From Neisseria mucosa (GTDB lineage: Bacteria; Pseudomonadota; Gammaproteobacteria; Burkholderiales; Neisseriaceae), in assembly GCA_003028315.1 (NCBI GenBank), contig CP028150.1:806001-870000 (forward strand): 64,000 bases of DNA, in the 5' to 3' direction. Both the position numbers and the translations under genes were made by a program. This document shows positions 35,931 through 44,187 of this stretch, piece after piece (positions within the stretch are counted from its first letter, which is position 1; every line of letters begins with the position of its first letter). Under the pieces are notes generated by a model. It made no database searches. It worked only from the letters and a program-made list of their open reading frames with translations, and had not been told where the DNA came from.

Positions 35931-36827
35931 TCAGGCGCTCTGTGCAAGCTGGGTTCTGTATGCGACAGGACTCAGCTTTTTCAATTTCAAACTGCAACGC
36001 TCCCGGTTGTAGTAATCCATATAGTCATCTATCTGTTTCATCAATTCATCCACCGTCAATTCTCCTGCGTTATAGAAACACTCCGTCTTCAACACCGCAA
36101 AGAAGCTTTCCATCGGCGCATTGTCCCAGCAGTTCGCCTTACGCGACATGCTTTGAACCATGGAATGTTTTGCAATCAATTTCCTATATTCCGCCGTACG
36201 GTACAGCACACCTTGGTCGGAATGCAGCATTGTTCCCTTATCAGTCAGACGGGGTGCGGCTTTTTCGAGCATTTCCTTCACCATTTCGCTGTCGGCTCTG
36301 CGGCTCATGGCGTAGGCGACGATCTCGCGGTTGAACAAGTCCAAGATTGGCGAGAGGTACAATTTGCCGTCTTTTCCTTTGAGTTCGGTAACGTCGGTCA
36401 GCCATTTTTCGTTGGGCTTTCGGGCTTTGAACCGGCGTTTGAGGAGGTTTTCCGATATTTCGCCCATAGCGGGATGGCGGTAGGCTTTTTTCGCCCGTAT
36501 GAGGGCTTTCAGTTCCAACTGCTTCATCAACCGCGCCGCTTTTTTGCGGTTCCAACCCAATGCTGCGGCAATGCGCCTTTGTCCGTAGCGTCCTTTATGC
36601 CGCCGGTAGGTTTCGACAAGGAGGGCTTTGTCGGCTGCGTCGGGGTCGGGTCGGTCTTGGTGATGGTAGTAAAAGCTGCTTTTGGGCAGGTTTGCGATGT
36701 GCAGCAGGTATTTGAGCGGGTGTTGCGCCCTCAGTGTTTGGACGGTTTGGCTTTGTCCTTTGCGGTCTGCTTTTGGCTGAGGGCTTTTAACTCCTTTAGG
36801 TAGGCGACCTCTGCGCGCATATAGCAC
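35931..36827 (-). CDS. IS3-family transposase OrfB (catalytic part), copy 1
   Basis: A 298-residue integrase-core product. The DDE residues are visible: Asp in WLTDVTELKG, Asp in LHSDQGVLY, and Glu in NAPMESFFAVLKTE, with the usual spacing. An HTH_21-like segment (HKGRYGQRRIAAALG) precedes the core. It overlaps OrfA by 97 bases in the -1 frame, so the active OrfAB is probably made by ribosomal frameshifting. A-rich runs in the overlap are candidate slip sites, but I do not see the classic A6G. Confidence 0.95.
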   Translation of the reverse strand: MLYARRGRLPKGVKSPQPKADRKGQSQTVQTLRAQHPLKYLLHIANLPKSSFYYHHQDRPDPDAADKALLVETYRRHKGRYGQRRIAAALGWNRKKAARLMKQLELKALIRAKKAYRHPAMGEISENLLKRRFKARKPNEKWLTDVTELKGKDGKLYLSPILDLFNREIVAYAMSRRADSEMVKEMLEKAAPRLTDKGTMLHSDQGVLYRTAEYRKLIAKHSMVQSMSRKANCWDNAPMESFFAVLKTECFYNAGELTVDELMKQIDDYMDYYNRERCSLKLKKLSPVAYRTQLAQSA

Positions 36828-37081
36828 AACTCTTCAATAAGCTCCGCCTGTGTTTTTTCTTGGTCGGGTTTATCTGCGATGAAGGGGTTTTTGCGGTGTT
36901 GGGGCATGGTTTTGGATTGGGGATGTTCGAGTGCGCCGATGCCGCCTTCTTGATAGGCGCGTATCCATCGCCGCAGGTGGGTTCTGGAAATGCCGTAGTG
37001 GTCTGCGGTACGCTGTTGGCTGCGTATATGCAGATAGTGGAGTACGGCTTGGTATTTGAAGTGTAATGTATATTTGCTCAT
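36731..37081 (-). CDS. IS3-family transposase OrfA (DNA-binding part), copy 1
   Basis: A 116-residue helix-turn-helix protein, MSKYTLHFKYQAVLHYLHIR, with the HTH around residues 20-45 (TADHYGISRTHLRRWIRAY) that binds the element ends. A leucine-zipper-like helix near the C-terminus (ELIEELCYMRAEVAYLKEL) fits multimerisation. It starts 56 bases inside the right end of the element. Confidence 0.93.
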   Translation of the reverse strand: MSKYTLHFKYQAVLHYLHIRSQQRTADHYGISRTHLRRWIRAYQEGGIGALEHPQSKTMPQHRKNPFIADKPDQEKTQAELIEELCYMRAEVAYLKELKALSQKQTAKDKAKPSKH

Positions 37082-37187
37082 AAAAAAACTGCACCTTGTG
37101 AGTTGGAGGGGATGTCCAACTTTTGGGGTGCAGTTCAGTTTTCAGACGACCTCTTTGCTTTTTAAATTCAAATCAAGCCATTTAAGC

Positions 37188-38741
37188 TCAAATCGTACCG
37201 CTGCCTTGTGCTTTCGGTTTGGCGGCACCGAATTCCAGTTTGCTCAAGGCGGAGAGGTAGGCTTTGGCGGTGGCGACCAAAACGTCGGTATCCGCGCCCT
37301 GACCGTTGACGACGCGGTTGCCGCGCGCCAGACGGACGCTGGTTTCGCCTTGGCTTTCTGTGCCTTGCGTTACGGCGTTGACGGAATAAATCTGCAAAGT
37401 CGCGCCGCTTTGCGCTACGCTCTCAATCGCTTTGAAAATCGCATCGACAGGGCCGGAGCCGCTGGCCGAAGCGCGTTTTTCTTCGCCTTTGATGCTGAAC
37501 ACGATGTCGGCGCGCGGCTCTTCGCCGGTTTCGGTGCTGATTTTTTGGGAGATGAATTTGTAGCTTTCGGCGTTCATGCTGCCCATTTCGTCGGACACCA
37601 ACGCGTGCAGGTCTTCATCGAAGATTTCACGTTTTTTGTCGGCGAGTTCTTTGAAGCGGGCAAACGCGGCGTTCAGCGCCTCTTCGCTTTCCAATTCTAT
37701 GCCCAGATCCGCCAGCTTGGTTTTGAAGGCATTGCGGCCGGACAATTTGCCCAAGCTCAGGCGGTTTGCCGCCCAGCCGACGGACTCGGCAGACATGATT
37801 TCATAGGTTTCGCGGTGTTTCAGCACGCCGTCTTGATGAATGCCCGATTCGTGTGAAAACGCATTCGCTCCGACGATGGCTTTGTTGGGCTGAACTGGAT
37901 AACCTGTGATGGTGGAAACCAGTTTGGACGAAGGCACGATTTGGGTGGTGTCGATGCCGGTTTCCAAGCCGAAAAGGTCGTGGCGCACTTTCAAAGCCAT
38001 CACGATTTCTTCAATCGAGGCATTGCCTGCGCGTTCGCCCAAGCCGTTGACGGTACACTCCACCTGACGCGCTCCGCCTTTGAGCGCGGCAAGCGAATTG
38101 GCGACCGCCAAGCCCAAATCGTTGTGGCAGTGTGCCGACCAAACGACTTTATCGCCGTTGGGCGTTTTGGCGATGAGTTCGCGGAAAAATTCTTCGGTTT
38201 TATGGGGAATGGAATAGCCGACGGTATCGGGAATGTTGATGGTGGTCGCGCCCGCTTCAATCACCGCGCCGCAGATTTCGGCAAGGAAATCAATTTCCGA
38301 ACGCAGCGCGTCTTCGCAGGAAAATTCCACGTCGTCAGTATATTCGCGCGCGATTTTGACCGCTTTGACCGCCGCTTCGATAACCTGCTTCGGCTTCATC
38401 TTCAGCTTGTACTCCATATGGATCGGGCTGGTGGCGATAAAGGTATGGATGCGTTTTTTCGGCGCAGGCGAAACTGCCTCGCCTGCCTGACGAATGTCGC
38501 GTTCGACGGCGCGGGACAATGAACAGACCGTTGATTTAGTGATGGTTTTGGCAATCGCATTCACCGCTTCAAAATCGCCCGGACTGGCGGCGGCAAAACC
38601 CGCTTCGATGATGTCCACACCCAATTTCTCCAATTGGCGTGCCACACGGATTTTCTCCTCTTTAGTCATAGCAGCACCGGGCGACTGCTCGCCGTCACGC
38701 AGGGTGGTATCAAAAATAATTACGCGGTTGGTCTGTGTCAT
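37188..38741 (-). CDS. leuA: 2-isopropylmalate synthase
   Basis: Condenses acetyl-CoA with 2-oxoisovalerate in the first step of leucine synthesis. From MTQTNRVIIFDTTLRDGEQS the product has 517 residues, the usual length. The TIM-barrel signatures are DTTLRDGEQSPG (residues 10-21) and HCHNDLGLAVANSLAALKGG. The C-terminal LeuA regulatory domain for leucine feedback begins near residue 390. CTGGAGAGAACAGAAATG gives this start a good ribosome site. However, the reading frame continues upstream without a stop for 80 codons into a helix-turn-helix domain with its own start at 38981, so a 597-residue fusion is also possible. Confidence 0.93.
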   Translation of the reverse strand: MTQTNRVIIFDTTLRDGEQSPGAAMTKEEKIRVARQLEKLGVDIIEAGFAAASPGDFEAVNAIAKTITKSTVCSLSRAVERDIRQAGEAVSPAPKKRIHTFIATSPIHMEYKLKMKPKQVIEAAVKAVKIAREYTDDVEFSCEDALRSEIDFLAEICGAVIEAGATTINIPDTVGYSIPHKTEEFFRELIAKTPNGDKVVWSAHCHNDLGLAVANSLAALKGGARQVECTVNGLGERAGNASIEEIVMALKVRHDLFGLETGIDTTQIVPSSKLVSTITGYPVQPNKAIVGANAFSHESGIHQDGVLKHRETYEIMSAESVGWAANRLSLGKLSGRNAFKTKLADLGIELESEEALNAAFARFKELADKKREIFDEDLHALVSDEMGSMNAESYKFISQKISTETGEEPRADIVFSIKGEEKRASASGSGPVDAIFKAIESVAQSGATLQIYSVNAVTQGTESQGETSVRLARGNRVVNGQGADTDVLVATAKAYLSALSKLEFGAAKPKAQGSGTI

Positions 38742-38981
38742 TTCTGTTCTCTCCAGAGATTCGTTTTTTTGTAAAAAAGCATTCAAATCCAGCGGCCTGC
38801 CTTGCGCTTCCGCCAGCGCGGTCAGCTTTTGCAGTTGCGCCAAAGGCAGCGACCCGCGCGTGCGCCATTTATAGATGGCAGCGGTTGTTGCGGCATTTTC
38901 GGGGTCGTGCTGTTTCAACGCTTCGGCAAGTGCATTCACGCCGCCGAAATAAGCAACTAAGCGGTCAATGTCTAATTGCAT
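38742..38981 (-). CDS. Cro/CI-like helix-turn-helix domain in frame with leuA
   Basis: Eighty codons beginning MQLDIDRLVAYFGGVNALAE, with AAGGA six bases before the ATG. The region ALAEALKQ...TTAAIYKWRTRGSLPLAQLQ (about residues 17-52) has the pattern of a Cro-type HTH, with a recognition helix containing IYKWRTRGSLP. There is no stop codon of its own: it runs straight into the LeuA Met through NESLERTE. Either it is the N-terminal domain of a fused LeuA, or it is translated only as part of the long form while a second ribosome site makes normal LeuA. I infer a regulatory role; none is shown. Confidence 0.65.
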
Positions 38982-39031
38982 GATGTTCCTTGTCCAAACT
39001 TTATCGAAATTATGGTTTGCTTTGGAAGGGG

Positions 39032-39059
39032 ATTATACGCATTTTAGACAAAACGACAA
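39032..39059 (-). promoter_or_regulatory. Promoter and likely operator of HTH-leuA
   Basis: On the minus strand TTGTCG (39059-39054), a 16-base spacer and TATAAT (39037-39032) make a good sigma-70 promoter about 50 bases before the HTH start. The spacer is largely filled by TTTTGTCTAAAA (39053-39042). The same motif, inverted, occurs upstream at 39114-39123 (TTAGACAAAA on the minus strand). Two inverted copies of one motif, one inside the promoter, look like operator sites. Confidence 0.5.
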
Positions 39060-39119
39060 TCTATTTTTCTAAAAATAATGCCTCACATTTTAATATTGAA
39101 ATTATTTTATACATTTTGT

Positions 39120-39579
39120 CTAATTTTTATAGAGTGAAGAGTAGTTGCTCATACAGCATTCAATGACATTGTGCAAAAGTAAGTTGGCTGCGCTAGTTGC
39201 GGTATGTTCAGGCAAAATAGCTGGATGCAGTTTATGGGAATAATCACCAATGACGAAAAATAGGTAATCCCTTTGGTCGGTTGGCTTTTGGTTTTGCAAT
39301 AAATACAGCTGTTTGGTATCAAAATGAACTATTTTGCTGATGGCTTTATCAACTTTGGCCAACCGTTTTATACCGTATTTTGTTCGTTTGAAACGATTGT
39401 TGGTGCTGTTTTCGGTGAGAGCATTTACAGCCGTATGCCTTGAGGATACAGTAGATGGTTACCCTGTTAACTTGGTATAGTCGGATTAGAAAAGTAACGG
39501 TGATTTTATCCTATATATAGGCTCGCTAAACGGCTTGGCGTTGGTGAGAAATGAGGTGGGTATTTTTATGGATCTTCAT
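39120..39579 (-). pseudogene. Decayed integrase-core transposase (IS481-like)
   Basis: A relic with stops and frameshifts. From 39579 it reads MKIHKNTHLISHQRQAV, then broken pieces with the HTH-like LIRLYQVNRVTIYCILKAYG, and after a frame change IRYGIKRLAKV-type sequence leading to HFDTKQLYLLQNQ, RDYLFFVIGDYSHKLHPAIL and TATSAANLLLHNVIE. The last parts match the catalytic core of rve transposases (normally AIDDYSR). The sequence between LAKV and HFDTK is shorter than expected, so a deletion is likely. No ends are recognisable. Family assignment is from memory of sequence pattern. Confidence 0.7.
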
Positions 39580-39690
39580 GGCAGTATTGTCTTTCGAAGA
39601 CTGTAAACAATGCTGGGGCCACAGACAATAAACAGATGCTGGTTTTATTGCATGAATACAAAGTAAAGGTCGTCTGAAAACGCTTGCACG

Positions 39691-39847
39691 TATAGTGGAT
39701 TAACTTTAAACCATTACGGCGTTGCCTCGCCTTAGCTCAAAGAGAACGATTCTCTAAGGTGCTGAAGCACCAAGTGAATCGGTTCCGTACTATCTGCACT
39801 GTCTGCGGCTTCGTCGCCTTGTCCTGATTTAAAGTTAATCCACTATA
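39691..39847. repeat. Correia repeat enclosed element, full-length form
   Basis: A 157-base element with the same TATAGTGGATTAACTTTAAA termini as the one at 15267, but retaining the internal block AGCTCAAAGAGAACGATTCT...TGAAGCACCAAGTGAATCGG, known to contain an IHF site. Flanking TA is duplicated. It lies just beyond the recB stop, next to an uptake sequence. Confidence 0.93.
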
Positions 39848-39875
39848 TATTTTCAGACGACCTTTTTCATTCCAT

Positions 39876-42800
39876 TTACAGCCATTGCGCCAAGGATTCG
39901 GTATCCAAGTCCCATTGCCAGACGCCGTTGTCCGTGCCGTCCAATCCGCGCAGGAAGAGGTATCGGATGGCGAGTTTGGGTAACGGCTTGCCGCGCAGTT
40001 TGAAATAGCGGGCTACGGCGATGGCGTAGATGAGCGCTTGCAGGTAGTAGTGGTGGTCTGCTACGGCTTCGTTCATGGCTTGTTGCGTATAGGCTTCGGC
40101 GTTGTCGCCCAGATGGTTGGATTTGTAGTCGATGATGCATACGAGGTCGTCTGAATCTTGGCAGACCATGTCGATGAAGCCATTGAGAAAACCTTGTACG
40201 TCTTGGAAATCCAATCTTTCTGCGGCTTCGATACATTCCGGTGGCAGTGAGCTGTTTTCGCGGGCAAACCAGCGGCGCAGGTCATGGAGTTTGAAGTCTT
40301 CGGTGTAGAGGGTAAATCCCATTTCCGGAAGGCGGCGCTCGGGTGGGATTTCAGACAGGCTTTGTGCAACAAGGCGCGTTTTGCGGCAGGTATCGAGCAT
40401 TTGTTTGACGGCATCTGTCCAGAGTGGGTCGAAGCCGTAGCGGGTCAAGGTTTCGGCTATCAGGCTGTTTTGGCTTTCGGCGCTTTGGGCAAAGTCGAAT
40501 TTCTCCAACATTTCATGCAGGCAGACGCCGGCGTTGGCGCCGCGCGGGAAATGGTGGATGTCGGCATTCGGGAGGTCGTCTGAAACGGGGAGGGTGGTTT
40601 CAGACGACCTTTCTGTTTCGGCGGCGGTTTCTGCGGGGTCGAGTGCGGGTTGTAATTCTTCGCGCTCGTCGTCCCGGGTTTTGACTTGGCGGCTGAGGCC
40701 GGTAAAGCTGGTATGCCGGATGAACTGAAATCCGCGGGCGGGGATAACGGCGGCTTGATAGAGGTCGTCTGAAAGATGGCGGTTTTGCGCGGCAGCAGGT
40801 TGCGGCGCGTCTTCGGAAAAGCTGAAGTCGGTATGTTCGGGAGGATTTTTGAGGAAACGCAGCCAGTTGTTTTTCAGCATTTGCAGCTCGCCTAGGGCTT
40901 TGTTTGCTTTGCGTTCTTGTTCATAAGCTTGGCGGGTAGACACCCGATTGCTGTCGGCGCTGCCTTCAAGCAGGTAGGCGAAAGGGGAATCGGCGGTATC
41001 GCCGCAATGGGCGGCATAAAGGACGAGCTGCTCTTCGGCACGGGTCAGCGCGACGTACAGCAGGCGTAGGCGTTCCGCCATTTCTTCGTCGGCAAGGTGG
41101 ATACGGTCTTCATCGTTGAGTTGCGATTTGGCAAGCAGTTCCGTGGTGTGGTCGGCGGTGTGGAGGATTTGCCAATCGGCGGGCTTCATGTCTTTCGCGT
41201 CCCAGACGAAAGGGCAATAGACCAAAGGATATTGCAAACCTTTGGAGGCATGCATGGTGACGACTTTGACCAGTGCTTCATCGCTTTCAAGCCGTAAAAG
41301 TCCTGATTCGCCGATAGAGCGGTCTTGCGCCAGGCTGATTTGGTCGTTGAGCCATTGATGCAGGGCGGCGGGGCTGAGGCTTTGTCCTTCTTCTTCGGAG
41401 AGGCACTCTAAAAGCTGATGGAAATTGGTGAGACCGCGTTCGTCGCCGCGTGCAAGCAGTCCGGTTTCGATGCCGTGTAGCGAGGAGAAGTATTGCAGCG
41501 CGGCATAAATCCCGCTTTTCCGCCAAATGGAGACAGATTCGGCGGCGGTGTTTATCCAGTTTAATAATTGGGCTTCGTTGCGGTTGAGTTGATACAGGGC
41601 TTGCGCGTCGTAGCCGAACAATGTGCCGGACAAGACGAAACGCAACGAGCCGATTTGCCCCGGATTGAGCCAGTAATCCAACAGCGCGGCAAGGGCGAGG
41701 GCTTCGGGCGTGGTGAAAACCGATTCCCGCGACAGCAAAACGCTTTGTATGCCGCGCGTTTTCAACGCTTTTGCCACCATTACGCCTTCGTTAAACGTCC
41801 TGACCAAGACGGCAATGTCGCCCGAAACGACCGGCCTGTCTTTGAATTTCAGACGACCCTCGGCAGCTTCGTTGAGCGTGTGGGCGATTTCGTCGGCGCA
41901 ATATTCGGAGGCACGGCGGCGCAAGATGTCTTTGTTGAGTACTTCGTCGTCTTTGCCATTTAACCAGCGTATCTGTATGGCGGTGCGGGGCGGCGAAAGC
42001 CGGCTTTCGGAACGCGCGGCATCGACTTCGGTATAGTCTATGCCTTCCAAGACGAAAGGGCGGTTTTTGCAGCGGAACAATGCGCCTATGCCGTTGATCA
42101 GCTTGGCATGGCTGCGGTAATTGGTCGCCAGTGTGTAGCTGTGTTGCGCGTCGGCTGCGGCTTGCAGATAGGCGTAAATGTCGGCACCGCGAAAGCTGTA
42201 AATCGCTTGTTTCGGGTCGCCGACTAGGAATAAGGGCTTGTTTTGGCTGATAAAGATTTTTCGGAAAATCTCGTATTGCAGCGGGTCGGTGTCTTGAAAT
42301 TCGTCAATCAAGGCGATGCGCCAGTTTTGCGCCACCGCCTGAGCCAATGAATCTGCCTGCGGGTTGTCGGTCAATGCGTCATAAACATCAAGCAGTAAAT
42401 CGTCGAAACCGCGTTCGCGTTTGGATTTTTTCTGCTCGCTCAGACTGGCATTAAGATGGTCGAGCAGGTCGAGGTGGAGCAGGGTAAGCGTCTCTTCTTC
42501 GGCTTGCGCCATGGCAGCCGAATCTGCGCCGAGATTCGCCAATATCTGCAAATCGGCAAAGGCGGCAGCATCGGGAGTATTGCCTTTTTTGACTTTGGAC
42601 TCTAAGGCTTCTGCGGCAAACATGGGCAGCTTTTCTGCCGTCGTTTTGCTAAAAGAAGGAAGGGCATCGGATTGGGAGGCGGATTGGAGTTCGAGAAAGA
42701 CGGTCTTGAATGTTTTTTCTTGGTATGAGTTGCCATTTAATATCGGACGGATGCGCCAGAATGTTTCTTCCAAAGCATCCAGTTTGGAACGCACTTTTTC

Positions 42801-43511
42801 CCATGTTTTCCGAAAGTTTTCCTGCGCGGCGATTAAGTCTGCTTCGGGTCGTCTGAAAACCAAATACGGACGGCTGACGAACTTTTGTATTGCCGCCAGC
42901 ATGGTTTGCGGCGTTTGGCGGCGTTGGAATACCAGCTTCGCCAAAACGGGATGATTGACGATGCGGTCGCGCCAAAAATCTTGAGCGGGAATCAGCAGGC
43001 GGTCACGGCTGTCTTCGGTCAGCTCGACATCCATAGGCGCGCGGCACAAAAACGCATAATCGCGCAAAATGCGTTGGCAGAAGCCGTGAATGGTATAAAT
43101 CGCGGCGTTGTCGAATTGCCCGATGGCGGCCTTGAGGCGGACAATCAGCCGCGCCCGACTTTCTTGAGCCAATGCCTGTTTGAGCAAACCGGTCAGAAAC
43201 ACATCGCCCGGATGATTGTCTCGGCAGTATGCTCCAAGGTCGTCTGAAAGATTGTCCGTATCCTCCACGCTTTCCAAAGCCTGCAAAACTTCGTCCAAAC
43301 GTGCGCGTAAACGGGTTTTCAATTCCGCCGTTGCCGCCTTGGTAAAAGTAACGGTCAAAATGCTTTCGACCGGCATCTGTTCAAGCACGACCAAGCGCGT
43401 GAACAAAGCCGCAATGCCGTAGGTTTTGCCCGTGCCGGCAGAGGCTTCAATCAGATTGGTACCTGCTATGGGGATGCTTAGAGGATCGAAGGCTGGAATG
43501 GTGATTGACAT
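39876..43511 (-). CDS. recB: Exodeoxyribonuclease V (RecBCD) beta subunit
   Basis: Helicase-nuclease subunit of RecBCD in double-strand break repair and recombination; recC and recD are not in the window. The 1211 residues start MSITIPAFDPLSIPIAGTNL (an extension to 43580 lacks support). Walker A EASAGTGKTYGIAALF is at residues 22-37. Later UvrD-type motifs include LIDEFQDTDPLQYEIF, LVGDPKQAIYSFRGAD, VVTMHASKGLQYPLVYCP and LLYVALTRAEEQLVLY. The C-terminal nuclease domain shows GFIDMVCQDSDDLVCIIDYK with catalytic Asp-Asp-Lys. The linker before the nuclease holds several uptake sequences, including an inverted pair. Confidence 0.95.
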   Translation of the reverse strand: MSITIPAFDPLSIPIAGTNLIEASAGTGKTYGIAALFTRLVVLEQMPVESILTVTFTKAATAELKTRLRARLDEVLQALESVEDTDNLSDDLGAYCRDNHPGDVFLTGLLKQALAQESRARLIVRLKAAIGQFDNAAIYTIHGFCQRILRDYAFLCRAPMDVELTEDSRDRLLIPAQDFWRDRIVNHPVLAKLVFQRRQTPQTMLAAIQKFVSRPYLVFRRPEADLIAAQENFRKTWEKVRSKLDALEETFWRIRPILNGNSYQEKTFKTVFLELQSASQSDALPSFSKTTAEKLPMFAAEALESKVKKGNTPDAAAFADLQILANLGADSAAMAQAEEETLTLLHLDLLDHLNASLSEQKKSKRERGFDDLLLDVYDALTDNPQADSLAQAVAQNWRIALIDEFQDTDPLQYEIFRKIFISQNKPLFLVGDPKQAIYSFRGADIYAYLQAAADAQHSYTLATNYRSHAKLINGIGALFRCKNRPFVLEGIDYTEVDAARSESRLSPPRTAIQIRWLNGKDDEVLNKDILRRRASEYCADEIAHTLNEAAEGRLKFKDRPVVSGDIAVLVRTFNEGVMVAKALKTRGIQSVLLSRESVFTTPEALALAALLDYWLNPGQIGSLRFVLSGTLFGYDAQALYQLNRNEAQLLNWINTAAESVSIWRKSGIYAALQYFSSLHGIETGLLARGDERGLTNFHQLLECLSEEEGQSLSPAALHQWLNDQISLAQDRSIGESGLLRLESDEALVKVVTMHASKGLQYPLVYCPFVWDAKDMKPADWQILHTADHTTELLAKSQLNDEDRIHLADEEMAERLRLLYVALTRAEEQLVLYAAHCGDTADSPFAYLLEGSADSNRVSTRQAYEQERKANKALGELQMLKNNWLRFLKNPPEHTDFSFSEDAPQPAAAQNRHLSDDLYQAAVIPARGFQFIRHTSFTGLSRQVKTRDDEREELQPALDPAETAAETERSSETTLPVSDDLPNADIHHFPRGANAGVCLHEMLEKFDFAQSAESQNSLIAETLTRYGFDPLWTDAVKQMLDTCRKTRLVAQSLSEIPPERRLPEMGFTLYTEDFKLHDLRRWFARENSSLPPECIEAAERLDFQDVQGFLNGFIDMVCQDSDDLVCIIDYKSNHLGDNAEAYTQQAMNEAVADHHYYLQALIYAIAVARYFKLRGKPLPKLAIRYLFLRGLDGTDNGVWQWDLDTESLAQWL
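40573..40610. repeat. Inverted uptake-sequence pair inside recB
   Basis: AGGTCGTCTGAAAC and its exact complement lie 10 bases apart within the recB coding sequence, read as part of ERSSETTLPVSDDL. This is the same structure as the terminators elsewhere in the window. It lies in the low-complexity linker between the helicase and nuclease domains. Confidence 0.85.
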
Positions 43512-43830
43512 GATAAAAGGAGGATGAGTTAAGGAATAACGGGATAGGAGATAAGAATCAGCTCGCTGAAACCTATACAATAATATAAGTTATTAAAATT
43601 TTATACTTATTTCAAAATGAAAACTTTTCTGATTTTTCCTACTTCTTATTCAAGATCAGAAAGGTTTTAGTCTATTGAAAATTTTTTGGCACATTTTTGT
43701 TCGCTATTGATCCGCCCATGTTTGTTTTCATCAGGACAGGATTTAGGCATCAGTAATTTTTTCTGCAATATGGACAAGGCGGTGCGGCGTTTACGTGTAG
43801 GAAATCGTCGCGTTGTTTACACCACAGGTT
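43512..43830. other. Gap upstream of recB without a gene
   Basis: AT-rich between 43570 and 43700, presumably holding the recB promoter on the minus strand. I see no repeat, RNA gene or convincing reading frame before the IS5-type element begins at 43831. Confidence 0.4.
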
Positions 43831-44160
43831 GAGACCTTTGCAAAATTCCTTTTCCCCCGACAACCGAAACTCCAAACACAGGTTTTCGGCTGTTTTCGTT
43901 TCAAATATCCACTGATTCTACCCAAATACCCCCTAATCCTCCCCGGATACCCGATAATCAGGCATCCGGGCCGCCTTTTAGGCGGTAACAGGCACACTTA
44001 ACCTGTTAGCCGCTTTCAACAGGTTCAAACACATCGCCTTCAGATTTCAATAGTGGGAAGCGGTCGATGTGTTTGGCAATCATGGCTTGTGCGGTTTGCT
44101 GGAAGAAAGTGCTCATGAGAAATCCCCTAAATGTCTTGGTGGAAATTTTATAAAGGTCTC
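43831..44160 (-). mobile_element. Internally deleted IS5-type element (MITE-like)
   Basis: A 330-base element with terminal repeats GAGACCTTTGCAAAATTCC (left) and, read inwards from the right, GAGACCTTTATAAAATTTCC. These resemble the ends of neisserial IS1106/IS5-type elements. Inside, the start of a transposase gene is joined to its last codons. The non-coding left part is kept. No clear target duplication is seen (GGTT left, AAGT right). It could still be moved by a full-length relative elsewhere. Confidence 0.75.
44006..44116 (-). pseudogene. Truncated IS5-type transposase, 36 codons
   Basis: Reads MSTFFQQTAQAMIAKHIDRF, PLLKSEGDVFE, PVESG, then stop. The first 24 residues are the usual transposase N-terminus, ending at PLLK; the last dozen look like the very C-terminus, so almost the whole catalytic domain is deleted while the frame is kept. 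It cannot be an active transposase; if made, the peptide might only bind. Confidence 0.7.
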
Positions 44161-44187
44161 AAGTGATGAAAAAATGGTGAACTGGGA

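Larger units (their letters stand above)
35891..37137 (-). mobile_element. IS3-family (IS150 group) element, copy 1
   Basis: A 1247-base element bounded by 25-base imperfect inverted repeats: TGAACTGGCCCCCAAATCTT... at the left and, read inwards, TGAACTGCACCCCAAAAGTT... at the right. A 3-base direct repeat GTT flanks it (35888-35890 and 37138-37140), the duplication size of this family. It carries OrfA and OrfB in a -1 frame arrangement. Removing the element and one GTT restores an uptake-sequence hairpin downstream of the EamA gene. Confidence 0.95.

Noticed and set aside
35931..36334. Plus-strand frames within the IS3 copies
   Set aside because: Antisense shadows of OrfB, duplicated in both copies for that reason.
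43791..43997. 68-codon minus-strand frame within the IS5-type element
   Set aside because: Lies in the non-coding end of the element; the repetitive IGYPGRIRGYLGRISGYL comes from its short repeats.
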